The position numbers and the translations under genes are program-made. Positions 1-5,690 of a DNA stretch of 6,774 nucleotides are shown here, piece by piece. The notes beneath the pieces are model-generated. The model did not search any database. It was not told the origin of the DNA and was given only the letters and a program-made list of their open reading frames with translations. Source of the DNA: Pseudomonadota bacterium (lineage in GTDB: Bacteria; Pseudomonadota; Gammaproteobacteria; Burkholderiales; Burkholderiaceae_B); the NCBI GenBank assembly GCA_023432075.1, contig JAEYVD010000017.1, positions 1 through 6,774 of the forward strand, given 5' to 3'. Within the stretch, counting starts at the first letter, position 1. Each line of letters starts with the position of its first letter.

Positions 1-500
1 GCCACCGGCAGCATCGCGGCCGCGGCCATCGCGGGCAGATATTTGGCAAAGAAGCCATCCAGCGCCTCGACCTGGTCCACCACCGCGCTTGCCAGTTCAC
101 CCGAGGCCTTGCCGCGGCTCCAGTAAGGGCCTTTTTGCACCAGCCGCAGGAACAGCGACTGGCGCACGTGGCGCTTGATGCGCTCGGAGGCATCCGCGCC
201 GGCGCGCTCGCCCGCCCAGGCGATGCACGCGCGCAGCAGCATCAGCCCCGCAATACCGGCGATGCCGCCCAGCAGTTCATGCCGCGGCACGCCGCCCACG
301 ATCGCCGAGTCCAGCACCCTGGCAAGAAGCCAGGCCTGCACGACGAGCAAAGCGCCGCTGAGCAGCGGCGCGGCGCCCGCCAGGATCAGCGGAAACCGCG
401 CCGTCCTGGCCAGTCCCATCAGCCACCGCGACTGTTCGCGCGGCGGCTTCTGCAGGGACGCCGACGGATCGTGCTCGAGGCTGCTTGCGCCGCCGCTCAC
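1..500 (-). CDS. cydD: CydD, thiol reductant ABC exporter subunit (N-terminal part, cut by left edge)
   Basis: CydD is one half of the CydDC inner-membrane ABC transporter. The transporter is needed to assemble cytochrome bd; it has been described as a cysteine/glutathione exporter and more recently linked to heme handling. Only 166 codons are present, all from the N-terminal transmembrane domain, so the ATPase motifs lie outside the window. After a polar head of about 30 residues, hydrophobic stretches lie near residues 35-60 and 77-96. Between and after them are CydD-like pieces: QAWLLARVLD (55-64), the ER.GADASERIKR stretch (98-110), GPYW.RGKASGELA (125-137) and KYLPAM (153-158). These align well with remembered E. 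coli CydD. The GTG start overlaps the cydX stop as GTGA, which indicates translational coupling. The next in-frame ATG, at 419, would remove the head but has no ribosome binding site. A cydC gene would be expected further left. The family is near certain; the exact start is less so. Confidence 0.9.
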   Translation of the reverse strand, partial: MSGGASSLEHDPSASLQKPPREQSRWLMGLARTARFPLILAGAAPLLSGALLVVQAWLLARVLDSAIVGGVPRHELLGGIAGIAGLMLLRACIAWAGERAGADASERIKRHVRQSLFLRLVQKGPYWSRGKASGELASAVVDQVEALDGFFAKYLPAMAAAAMLPV

Positions 501-622
501 TCGACGTCGCGGCTGGCGCGCGGGTCATGGGTCTGACCTTCGCGCAGCTCGAACCACATCGCATTGAGAATGGCGAATGCGCACGCCAGGCCAAGGCCGA
601 GAATCCACGAGAAATACCACAT
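497..622 (-). CDS. cydX: CydX, small subunit of cytochrome bd oxidase (41 aa)
   Basis: This tiny single-pass membrane protein (CydX/YbgT family) binds CydA and stabilises the heme-containing core of the bd oxidase. It starts MWYFSWILGLGLACAFAILN, which matches the family signature MWYFxWILG. One hydrophobic helix spans roughly residues 4-24. It is followed by Glu25, which aligns with the conserved Glu25 of E. coli CydX, and then a short polar, charged tail ending in DVE. At 41 residues it is close to the 37-residue E. coli protein. A strong AGGAG lies 8 bases before the ATG. The gene sits 16 bases after cydB and its stop overlaps the cydD start. Position, motif and binding site all agree, so this is a real gene despite its size. 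Confidence 0.96.
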   Translation of the reverse strand: MWYFSWILGLGLACAFAILNAMWFELREGQTHDPRASRDVE

Positions 623-630
623 GGACGATT

Positions 631-635
631 CTCCT
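631..635 (-). promoter_or_regulatory. Ribosome binding site of cydX
   Basis: On the minus strand the bases read AGGAG, 8 bases before the cydX ATG and just past the cydB stop codon (639-641). It is listed because it independently supports the very short cydX reading frame. Confidence 0.85.
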
Positions 636-638
636 TTA

Positions 639-1793
639 TCAGTACGAGTTGGGCGTGTCGCCTACCGAATCATGGGTGACCTTGCCGCGCATGACGCGAT
701 ACACCCAGCCGGTGTAGACAGTCACGATCGGCAGGAAGATAGCCACGGCAATCACCATGATCCACAGCGTCAGGTGGCTGGACGAGCCGTCCCAGATGGT
801 CAGGCCGGCCTTCGGATTGGTCGAGGACGGCATGATGAACGGAAAGAGCGAGAAGCCCACCGTCAGGATCACGCCGGCGATCGACGCCGAGGACGACAGG
901 AATGCCAGCATGTTGGCGCGCACGGTCAGCAGCAGCGCCGCCAGCACCGCGCCGGCCACGCCCAGCGCGGGCGCGATCCACATCCACGGCCACTTCGCGT
1001 AGTTGGCCATCCAGGCGCCGGTCTGCACCGACACGGTCTTGAGCATCGGATCGGACGGCGCGGACATATCGACCGCGCTGGTGATCGCATGGCCCGGCAC
1101 GCCGCCCGCAACCCAGAAGCCGCCCGCCACGAAAAGCGCGGCCGTCAGCACCGCGCACAGGCGGCCCCAGTTGCGAGCGCGCGAGGACACGGGATCATCC
1201 GTGCGCCACGCCAGCAGCACCGCGCCGTGCATGGCCAGCATCACCACGCTCAGCACGCCTGCAAGCAGGGCGAACGGCATGAACAGCTGGAAGAAGTGCC
1301 CTTCGTAGATCGGGCGCAGCGTCACGGCATCGAACGTGAACGGCACGCCCAGCACGATGTTGCCCATCGCCACGCCGAACACCAGCGACGCCACCACGCC
1401 CGAGAAGCACAGCACCGCGTCCCAGCGATTGCGCCAGCGCGTGCCTTCCATCTTGCTGCGGTACTTGAAGCCCACCGGCCGCAGGATCAGCGCCAGCAGG
1501 ACCAGCATCATCGCCAGGTAAAAGCCCGAGAACGAGGCGGCATAGAGCAAGGGCCACGCGGCAAAGATGGCGCCGCCCGCGGTGATGAGCCAGACCTGAT
1601 TGCCTTCCCAGACCGGCCCCACCACGTTGATGACGATGCGCCGCTCGGCGTCGGTCTTGGCGACCACCGGCAACAGCGCGGCCACGCCCAGGTCAAAGCC
1701 GTCCATGACGGCAAAGCCAATGAGCAAGGCGCCCAGCAGCACCCACCACACCACGCGCAGCGTGCCGTAGTCAAAAGGAATTAGGGTATCCAT
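639..1793 (-). CDS. cydB: CydB, cytochrome bd ubiquinol oxidase subunit II (384 aa)
   Basis: CydB is the second large membrane subunit of the bd-type quinol oxidase. It pairs with CydA in the inner membrane and provides scaffold and proton-path residues for reduction of oxygen to water. The protein is very hydrophobic, with about eight to nine membrane helices, and its length is close to the 379 residues of E. coli CydB. Recognisable blocks are MDGFDLGV (30-37; Asp34 matches E. coli Asp29), EGNQVWLITAGGA (63-75), FAAWPLLYAASFSGFY (77-92), LRPVGFKYRSK (104-114; Arg105 matches E. coli Arg100), and a C-terminal FPFIMPSSTNP followed by GLTIWD and SSSHLTL. The ATG lies 14 bases after cydA, with a GGGGAGA ribosome binding site at 1801-1807 that touches the cydA stop codon, so translation is probably coupled. 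It is intact and shows nothing odd. Confidence 0.97.
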   Translation of the reverse strand: MDTLIPFDYGTLRVVWWVLLGALLIGFAVMDGFDLGVAALLPVVAKTDAERRIVINVVGPVWEGNQVWLITAGGAIFAAWPLLYAASFSGFYLAMMLVLLALILRPVGFKYRSKMEGTRWRNRWDAVLCFSGVVASLVFGVAMGNIVLGVPFTFDAVTLRPIYEGHFFQLFMPFALLAGVLSVVMLAMHGAVLLAWRTDDPVSSRARNWGRLCAVLTAALFVAGGFWVAGGVPGHAITSAVDMSAPSDPMLKTVSVQTGAWMANYAKWPWMWIAPALGVAGAVLAALLLTVRANMLAFLSSSASIAGVILTVGFSLFPFIMPSSTNPKAGLTIWDGSSSHLTLWIMVIAVAIFLPIVTVYTGWVYRVMRGKVTHDSVGDTPNSY

Positions 1794-1807
1794 TTGCGTT
1801 TCTCCCC

Positions 1808-3382
1808 TCAGGCGCGCACGGCGGCGTGGACGGGATCGGCGGCGGCATCACCCGGCGCCGGCCCGTCGGATTTTGGTCCGGCCTTGATGGCGTGCAGCAT
1901 GACCTTCACGCCGATGATGAGCAGGATCGTGTACAGCACCAGGAAGATCGACAGGCTGATGACGAGGTCAGTCATGGTCAGGCCCGACGCCGCGTAATAC
2001 GTGGGCAGCACGCCTTCGATCACCCAGGGCTGGCGGCCGTATTCAGCGACGAACCAGCCGCTTTCGATGGCGACCCAAGGCAGCGGCAGGCTCCACAACG
2101 CCACTTTAAGCAGCGCCGGACGCTTGTCCAGACGGCCGCGCGAGGCAAGCCAGAACGCCACGCCGAAGAACAGGATCAGGTACATGCCCACCGCGACCAT
2201 GATGCGGAACGCCCAGAACAGCGGCGCCACGGTCGGCACGGTATCGATCGCGGCCTGCTTGATGTCCGCTTCGGTAACCTTGCTGATGTCGGGCTGATGG
2301 CGCTTGACGAGGAGCGCGTAGCCCAGATCCGGCCAGGTCCGGTCGAACACCATGCGCGCATCCACATCCTTCGGGTTCGCGCGGATCTTCTGCAGGGCCT
2401 CATAGGCCACGATGCCGTCGCGAATGCGGTTCTCGGCACGCAGGATCAGGTCATTGATGCCCAGCAGCGGCGTGGTCAGCGAACGCGTGCCAATGATGCC
2501 CATGACGTAGGGAATCTCGATCGCGAAATCGTTTCGGCGCTCGGCCTGGTTCGGAATGGCGATCAGGTTGAAGGATGCGGGCGCGGGCTCGGTGTGCCAC
2601 ATGGATTCCATGGCCGCGATCTTCATCTTCTGGTGTTCGGTGGTGAGATAGCCGCTTTCGTCGCCCAGCACGACCACCGACAGCGCGCCGGCCAGGCCGA
2701 AGCTGGCGGCTACCGCCATCGAGCGCTTGGCCAGGTCGATATGTCGGCCGCGCAGCAGATACCACGCGCTGATCGACATGACGAACATGGCGCCCGCCAC
2801 GTAGCCGGCGCTGACCGTGTGCACGAACTTGGCTTGCGCGACCGGATTGAAAATGACCGCGGCGAAGTCGGTCATTTCCATGCGCATCGTGTCCGGATTG
2901 AAGACCGCGCCCACCGGGTTCTGCATCCAGCCATTGGCGATCAGGATCCACAAGGCCGAGAAGTTGGTGCCGAAGGCCACCAGCCAGGTCACGGCCAGGT
3001 GGCTGACCTTGGACATGCGGTTCCAGCCGAAGAAGAACAGCCCGACGAAGGTCGCTTCCAGGAAGAACGCCATCAGCCCTTCAAGCGCCAGCGGCGCGCC
3101 GAAGACGTCGCCCACGTAATGGCTGTAGTAGGACCAGTTCATGCCGAACTGGAACTCCATCACCACGCCCGTGGCCACGCCCAGCGCGAAGTTGATGCCG
3201 AACAGCGTGCCCCAGAACATCGTCATCTTCTTCCAGATGGCGCGGCCGGTCATGACGTACACGCTTTCCATGATGGCCAGAATGAACGACAGGCCAAGCG
3301 TGAGCGGGACAAAGATGAAATGGTAGAGCGCGGTCGCGGCGAACTGGAACCGCGAGAGATTCACGACATCGAGATCAATCAT
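1808..3382 (-). CDS. cydA: CydA, cytochrome bd ubiquinol oxidase subunit I (524 aa)
   Basis: CydA is the catalytic subunit of cytochrome bd. It oxidises quinol at the periplasmic side and carries hemes b558, b595 and d. All key residues line up with E. coli at a constant offset of +2: His21 (heme b595/d region, E. coli His19), His188 in KFVHTV and Met395 in FRIM (b558 ligands, E. coli His186 and Met393), Glu101 and Glu109 (E. coli Glu99 and Glu107), Lys254 and Glu259 in the quinol loop (E. coli Lys252 and Glu257), Glu447 and the GRQPW motif (449-453). The quinol loop is the long form, so this is the E. coli-like long-Q subfamily, not a cyanide-insensitive CioA. The last 24 residues are Ala/Pro-rich and probably disordered. 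The frame stays open 14 codons further upstream to a codon at 3424. The ATG at 3382 is preferred because it has a good ribosome binding site and matches the family N-terminus (DLDVVNLSRFQFA). Confidence 0.97.
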   Translation of the reverse strand: MIDLDVVNLSRFQFAATALYHFIFVPLTLGLSFILAIMESVYVMTGRAIWKKMTMFWGTLFGINFALGVATGVVMEFQFGMNWSYYSHYVGDVFGAPLALEGLMAFFLEATFVGLFFFGWNRMSKVSHLAVTWLVAFGTNFSALWILIANGWMQNPVGAVFNPDTMRMEMTDFAAVIFNPVAQAKFVHTVSAGYVAGAMFVMSISAWYLLRGRHIDLAKRSMAVAASFGLAGALSVVVLGDESGYLTTEHQKMKIAAMESMWHTEPAPASFNLIAIPNQAERRNDFAIEIPYVMGIIGTRSLTTPLLGINDLILRAENRIRDGIVAYEALQKIRANPKDVDARMVFDRTWPDLGYALLVKRHQPDISKVTEADIKQAAIDTVPTVAPLFWAFRIMVAVGMYLILFFGVAFWLASRGRLDKRPALLKVALWSLPLPWVAIESGWFVAEYGRQPWVIEGVLPTYYAASGLTMTDLVISLSIFLVLYTILLIIGVKVMLHAIKAGPKSDGPAPGDAAADPVHAAVRA

Positions 3383-3389
3383 GAGGCTG

Positions 3390-3394
3390 CTCCC
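3390..3394 (-). promoter_or_regulatory. Ribosome binding site that fixes the cydA start
   Basis: The minus strand reads GGGAG, followed by 7 bases and then the ATG at 3382. It favours this start over the upstream in-frame codon at 3424, which would add a basic, non-conserved 14-residue extension. Confidence 0.8.
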
Positions 3395-3471
3395 AAGGCG
3401 TCGACGCGCTGCGGCAACCGGCATGGTTCCCAGGCCGTCTACCGCGCCATGTTAGGGGCGTTGCATACAAC

Positions 3472-3497
3472 TTCATAGAGGTTTCCTGAAAAATCGA
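3472..3497 (-). promoter_or_regulatory. Possible second operator upstream of cydA (degenerate copy of the regulator's palindrome)
   Basis: On the minus strand this stretch contains, in order, TCGAT, TTTCAG, AAACCTCT and GAA. The palindrome region in front of the regulator gene (4104-4134) has TCGAT, TTTCAG, AAATTTCT and GAA in the same order. The spacings differ by one or two bases, and only TTTC-N2-GAAA is a symmetric core here, so this may be a weak or diverged site. It lies 90-115 bases before the cydA ATG, within the 126-base gap between the regulator and cydA. I found no convincing sigma-70 promoter and no terminator hairpin in that gap. cydA may therefore be read partly from the regulator's promoter, or from a promoter that needs activation. 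Calling it an operator is inference. Confidence 0.35.
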
Positions 3498-3508
3498 GGC
3501 GTGATGGG

Positions 3509-4054
3509 TCAGCCCTTGCCCCGCAATTTGCCGGCGAATCCCAACACCTTCTGCACCTTGGAACCAAGTTTCATAAGGCTTTGCAGGGTTTCGGGCGGCA
3601 GCCGTTGAACCTCATCGAACCACCCCGTGGATAGTTCGATGAGCTCCAGCATCTCGGTCATTCGTTGTTGCGCGTAAGCCTCGTCGGGGCCGGTCGGCGA
3701 CTCCAGCAGCGTGTCGCGCAGGAGCGTAAGCGTGGGGTCGACCTCGCGCTTGCGCTTCTCTTCCATGAGGATGCGGAAGATTTCCCAGACGTCCTTGGGG
3801 GTCTCGAAGTAGTCGCGGCGGTCGCCCACCTGATGCATCAGCTTGACCAGGCGCCAGGACTGCAGCTCTTTCAGCCCGAGGCTGACGTTCGAGCGCGAAA
3901 AGCCCAGGGCCTCGGCGATATCGTCGGCGTTCAGCGGCTGGGGCGCGAGAAACAGCAAGGCGTAGATCTGGCCGACGGTGCGGTTCACGCCCCAACGGCT
4001 GCCCATTTCACCAAAGTGCAGGACAAATCGTTCGATCTGGGGGGAAAGCGCCAT
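3509..4054 (-). CDS. GbsR/MarR-family winged-helix transcriptional regulator (181 aa)
   Basis: This is a probable DNA-binding repressor of the GbsR branch of the MarR superfamily, whose founding member GbsR responds to choline in Bacillus. From the ATG at 4054, residues 1-30 (MALSPQIERFVLHFGEMGSR and WGVNRTVGQI) are the typical opening of the family. A helix-turn-helix follows at 41-70 (DDIAEALGFSRSNVSLGLKEL), with a wing at about 71-85 containing GDRRDYF. The rest is helical and charged and probably dimerises; it ends in a basic KLRGKG tail. The in-frame GTG at 4093 is an alternative start, but the 13 extra residues look unlike the family and neither start has a clear ribosome binding site. 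The gene is co-directional with cydA, 126 bases upstream, so the bd oxidase cluster is its likely target. A palindrome at its own promoter suggests autoregulation. The ligand cannot be read from the sequence. Confidence 0.88.
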   Translation of the reverse strand: MALSPQIERFVLHFGEMGSRWGVNRTVGQIYALLFLAPQPLNADDIAEALGFSRSNVSLGLKELQSWRLVKLMHQVGDRRDYFETPKDVWEIFRILMEEKRKREVDPTLTLLRDTLLESPTGPDEAYAQQRMTEMLELIELSTGWFDEVQRLPPETLQSLMKLGSKVQKVLGFAGKLRGKG

Positions 4055-4107
4055 GAGGATCAGCCAGTAACACCGCGAAGGTCTGCGCGACACATGCAGT
4101 TACTTCG

Positions 4108-4127
4108 ATTTCAGAAATTTCTGAAAT
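4108..4127. promoter_or_regulatory. Perfect 20-bp palindrome, probable autoregulatory operator
   Basis: ATTTCAGAAATTTCTGAAAT is identical to its own reverse complement. A further pair of arms flanks it, TTCGAT at 4104-4109 and ATCGAA at 4129-4134, offset by three bases from perfect symmetry. It overlaps the last two bases of the predicted -10 box and covers the predicted transcription start at about 4119, the classic place for a repressor to block its own promoter. A long symmetric site fits a dimeric MarR-type protein, and the adjacent gene encodes one. The symmetry is seen directly; the protein partner is inferred. Confidence 0.75.
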
Positions 4128-4154
4128 TATCGAACAAACGATGAGAAAGCGCAA
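4126..4154 (-). promoter_or_regulatory. Probable sigma-70 promoter of the regulator gene
   Basis: On the minus strand the -10 box is GATAAT (4126-4131, five of six consensus bases). The -35 box is TTGCGC (4149-4154), with the key TTG present. The spacer is exactly 17 bases. The predicted start, near 4119, falls at the centre of the palindrome. The leader to the ATG at 4054 would be about 65 bases, or about 26 to the alternative GTG. Confidence 0.6.
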
Positions 4155-4266
4155 ACCACACTACCTTCAGGGGCGAAGGCGCAAGCCAGCACCATTCAGT
4201 GCGCAGGCAGGCCAAATTAGCCGCCGAACGTGACAGCCATACAACACAAATCCGGGAACGGCGCGC

Positions 4267-4303
4267 AACAAAAACGCCACCGGCCGGTTGGCGGGTGGCG
4301 TTT
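4267..4303 (-). terminator. Rho-independent terminator after purT
   Basis: AAACGCCACC (4272-4281) pairs perfectly with GGTGGCGTTT (4294-4303). Inside are one G-G mismatch, a 3-bp GCC/GGC stem and a GGTT tetraloop. Read on the minus strand, the hairpin is followed by TTTTTGTT, a U-rich tail; on the plus strand no such tail follows. It therefore ends transcripts running in the purT direction, 65 bases after the purT stop, and insulates the regulator from purT. Confidence 0.85.
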
Positions 4304-4320
4304 CGGGGGGTGAAAAAGCA

Positions 4321-4342
4321 GGGTAACGGCGGGGCGTTACCC
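4321..4342. repeat. Inverted repeat between purT stop and terminator
   Basis: GGGTAACG (4321-4328) and CGTTACCC (4335-4342) form a perfect 8-bp stem with a 6-base loop. No T-run follows on either strand, so it is not a terminator by itself. It may protect the 3' end of the purT transcript or help termination. Confidence 0.6.
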
Positions 4343-4348
4343 GGTCAG

Positions 4349-4362
4349 GGACAGATCTGTCC
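4349..4362. repeat. Perfect 14-bp palindrome just after the purT stop
   Basis: GGACAGATCTGTCC is fully self-complementary and begins 6 bases beyond the purT stop codon. With the repeat at 4321-4342 and the terminator it makes three consecutive symmetric elements within about 100 bases. Its role is unknown: RNA structure or a protein site are both possible. Confidence 0.55.
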
Positions 4363-4368
4363 GGACAG

Positions 4369-5586
4369 TCAGCCGGCCTTGACGGTCACGGCGGCGGACA
4401 CGCGCTTGGCCTTGGCGCGGGCAGCGGCGACGTCTTCAGCCACGGCCAGGCCCACGCCCATGCGGCGCTTGACGAAGGATTCGGGCTTGCCGAAGAGGCG
4501 AATGTCCGTGCCGGGCTCGGCCAGGGCCTCGGCCACACCGTGGAACGACACTGCGCGGGCTTCCACGCCGCCATAGATGACGCTGCTGGCGCCCGGCTGG
4601 CGCAGGCTGGGGTCGACGGGCAGTCCCAGCAGCGCGCGCGCGTGCAGTTCGAACTCGTTCTGCACCTGGGTGATCATGGTGACCATGCCGGTATCGTGCG
4701 GGCGCGGGCTGACCTCAGAGAACCAGACCTGGTCGCCCGCCACGAAGAGCTCGACGCCGAAAATGCCCAGTCCGCCCAGCTCGGAAGTGACGGCCAGCGC
4801 GATGTCGCGCGCACGCTGGAGCGCTGCCGGAGACATGGGGTGCGGTTGCCAGCTTTCGACGTAATCGCCATCCACCTGCTTGTGGCCGATGGGTTCGCAG
4901 TAGCGGGTCTCGACCTGGCCGTCGGCGCCGCGGGCCCGTACGGTCAGGAGCGTGATTTCGTAGTCGAAGCGGATGAACCCCTCGACGATGGCGCGGCCGC
5001 CTCCGACCCGTCCCCCTTCCTGGGCGTACCGCCAGGCGGAGGTCACGTCGTCGACGTTCTTGATGACCGACTGGCCCTTGCCCGACGAGGACATGACCGG
5101 CTTGATGACGCAGGGATAGCCGATGCCGCCATCGATGGCCTGGCGCAGTTCGTCCTCGGTGTCGACAAAGCGGTAGGGCGAGGTGGGCAGCCCGAGGGTC
5201 TCGGCCGCCAGGCGGCGGATGCCTTCGCGATTCATGGTGAGTTGGGCCGCGCGGGCCGTCGGGGTGACCCGCGCCACGCCGGCCGCTTCCAGTTCCACCA
5301 GCAAGCTGGTGGCAATGGCCTCGATTTCGGGGACAATAACGTCCGGTTGCTCCGCTTCGATGACCTGCCGCAAGGCCTGCGGGTCGGTCATCGACACCAC
5401 GTGCGCCCGGTGCGCCACCTGATGGCCCGGGGCGTCGGCATACCGATCCACCGCGATGACTTCGACGCCCAGGCGCTGCAGGGCGATGATGACCTCTTTG
5501 CCCAGTTCACCAGAACCCAACAGCATGACGCGGGTGGCCAAGGGGGACAGTGGCGTGCCAAGAACGGGACTGGAAATGCTGGACAT
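4369..5586 (-). CDS. purT: PurT, formate-dependent phosphoribosylglycinamide formyltransferase (405 aa)
   Basis: PurT is a cytosolic ATP-grasp enzyme that uses formate and ATP to formylate GAR, an alternative to the folate-dependent PurN in purine synthesis. The N-terminal domain shows [15 protein letters not shown] (18-32), [11 protein letters not shown] (43-53) and VPEIEAIAT (85-93). The ATP-grasp part has [14 protein letters not shown] (116-129), the flexible loop SSSGKGQ (166-172), and the metal-binding Glu279 and Glu291 in FGVEL and [15 protein letters not shown]. The C-terminal domain has IRLFGKPE (362-369) and RRMGVGLA. These match remembered E. coli PurT (392 aa) almost block for block. 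The frame stays open to 5661, but the ATG at 5586 is chosen because it gives the family N-terminus [16 protein letters not shown]. No strong ribosome binding site precedes it. The gene is divergent from kdsD and followed by its own terminator, so it is probably a single-gene unit. Confidence 0.96.
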   Translation of the reverse strand: MSSISSPVLGTPLSPLATRVMLLGSGELGKEVIIALQRLGVEVIAVDRYADAPGHQVAHRAHVVSMTDPQALRQVIEAEQPDVIVPEIEAIATSLLVELEAAGVARVTPTARAAQLTMNREGIRRLAAETLGLPTSPYRFVDTEDELRQAIDGGIGYPCVIKPVMSSSGKGQSVIKNVDDVTSAWRYAQEGGRVGGGRAIVEGFIRFDYEITLLTVRARGADGQVETRYCEPIGHKQVDGDYVESWQPHPMSPAALQRARDIALAVTSELGGLGIFGVELFVAGDQVWFSEVSPRPHDTGMVTMITQVQNEFELHARALLGLPVDPSLRQPGASSVIYGGVEARAVSFHGVAEALAEPGTDIRLFGKPESFVKRRMGVGLAVAEDVAAARAKAKRVSAAVTVKAG

Positions 5587-5690
5587 GGAGCGGGCCTGGA
5601 AGGAAAGTTTGAAAGCCGTTGAAAGACTCGCCAGCATGCCATACGCCCCTGCGCGGGGCAAACTAGCATACTGAGATTAAAATCCGCCCC
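5587..5690. promoter_or_regulatory. Divergent promoter region of purT and kdsD
   Basis: These 104 bases separate two divergent genes and must carry both promoters unless one lies inside a gene. Visible elements are a small perfect hairpin (GCCCC at 5645-5649 with GGGGC at 5655-5659, 5-base loop), an imperfect tandem repeat of TTTGAAAG/GTTGAAAG (5608-5615 and 5618-5625) spaced by one helical turn, and a plus-strand TAAAAT (5678-5683) resembling a -10 box, directly ahead of the kdsD ATG. I see no good -35 for that box and no convincing purT promoter. Confidence 0.45.

Larger units (their letters stand above)
4055..4368. other. Intergenic region between purT and the regulator gene
   Basis: This region of about 314 bases has no credible gene. 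From right to left along the minus-strand direction of transcription it holds two inverted repeats just after the purT stop, the purT terminator, roughly 110 bases (about 4155-4266) in which I see only a weak 5-bp hairpin (CCTTC at 4164-4168 with GAAGG at 4175-4179), then the regulator's promoter, its palindrome and a leader of about 65 bases. The stretch around 4101-4135 is clearly richer in A and T than the coding DNA on either side. Confidence 0.8.

Noticed and set aside
564..1784. 406-codon open frame on the plus strand opposite cydB
   Set aside because: Its product is rich in His, Arg, Gln and Gly with no recognisable domain, as expected for an antisense reading of a GC-rich gene. The opposite strand encodes a clear CydB.
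3461..3470. TTGCATACAA upstream of cydA as an FNR/ANR-type box or promoter element
   Set aside because: It has TTG-N4-CAA symmetry but lacks the TTGAT-N4-ATCAA pattern of FNR/ANR sites, and no matching -10 or -35 partner lies at a suitable distance.
1826..3478. 550-codon open frame on the plus strand opposite cydA
   Set aside because: It is longer than cydA itself, but the product is a charged, His/Arg/Asp-rich sequence without family features, and it exactly shadows the conserved cydA. It is a codon-bias artefact.
3663..4144. Plus-strand frame of about 159 codons overlapping the regulator gene
   Set aside because: It runs antisense to the helix-turn-helix gene and across its promoter palindrome, and has no domain features.
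4540..5622. 360-codon open frame on the plus strand opposite purT
   Set aside because: It is an antisense shadow of purT with low-complexity Asp/Gly/Arg/Ala composition and no plausible ribosome binding site or neighbours.
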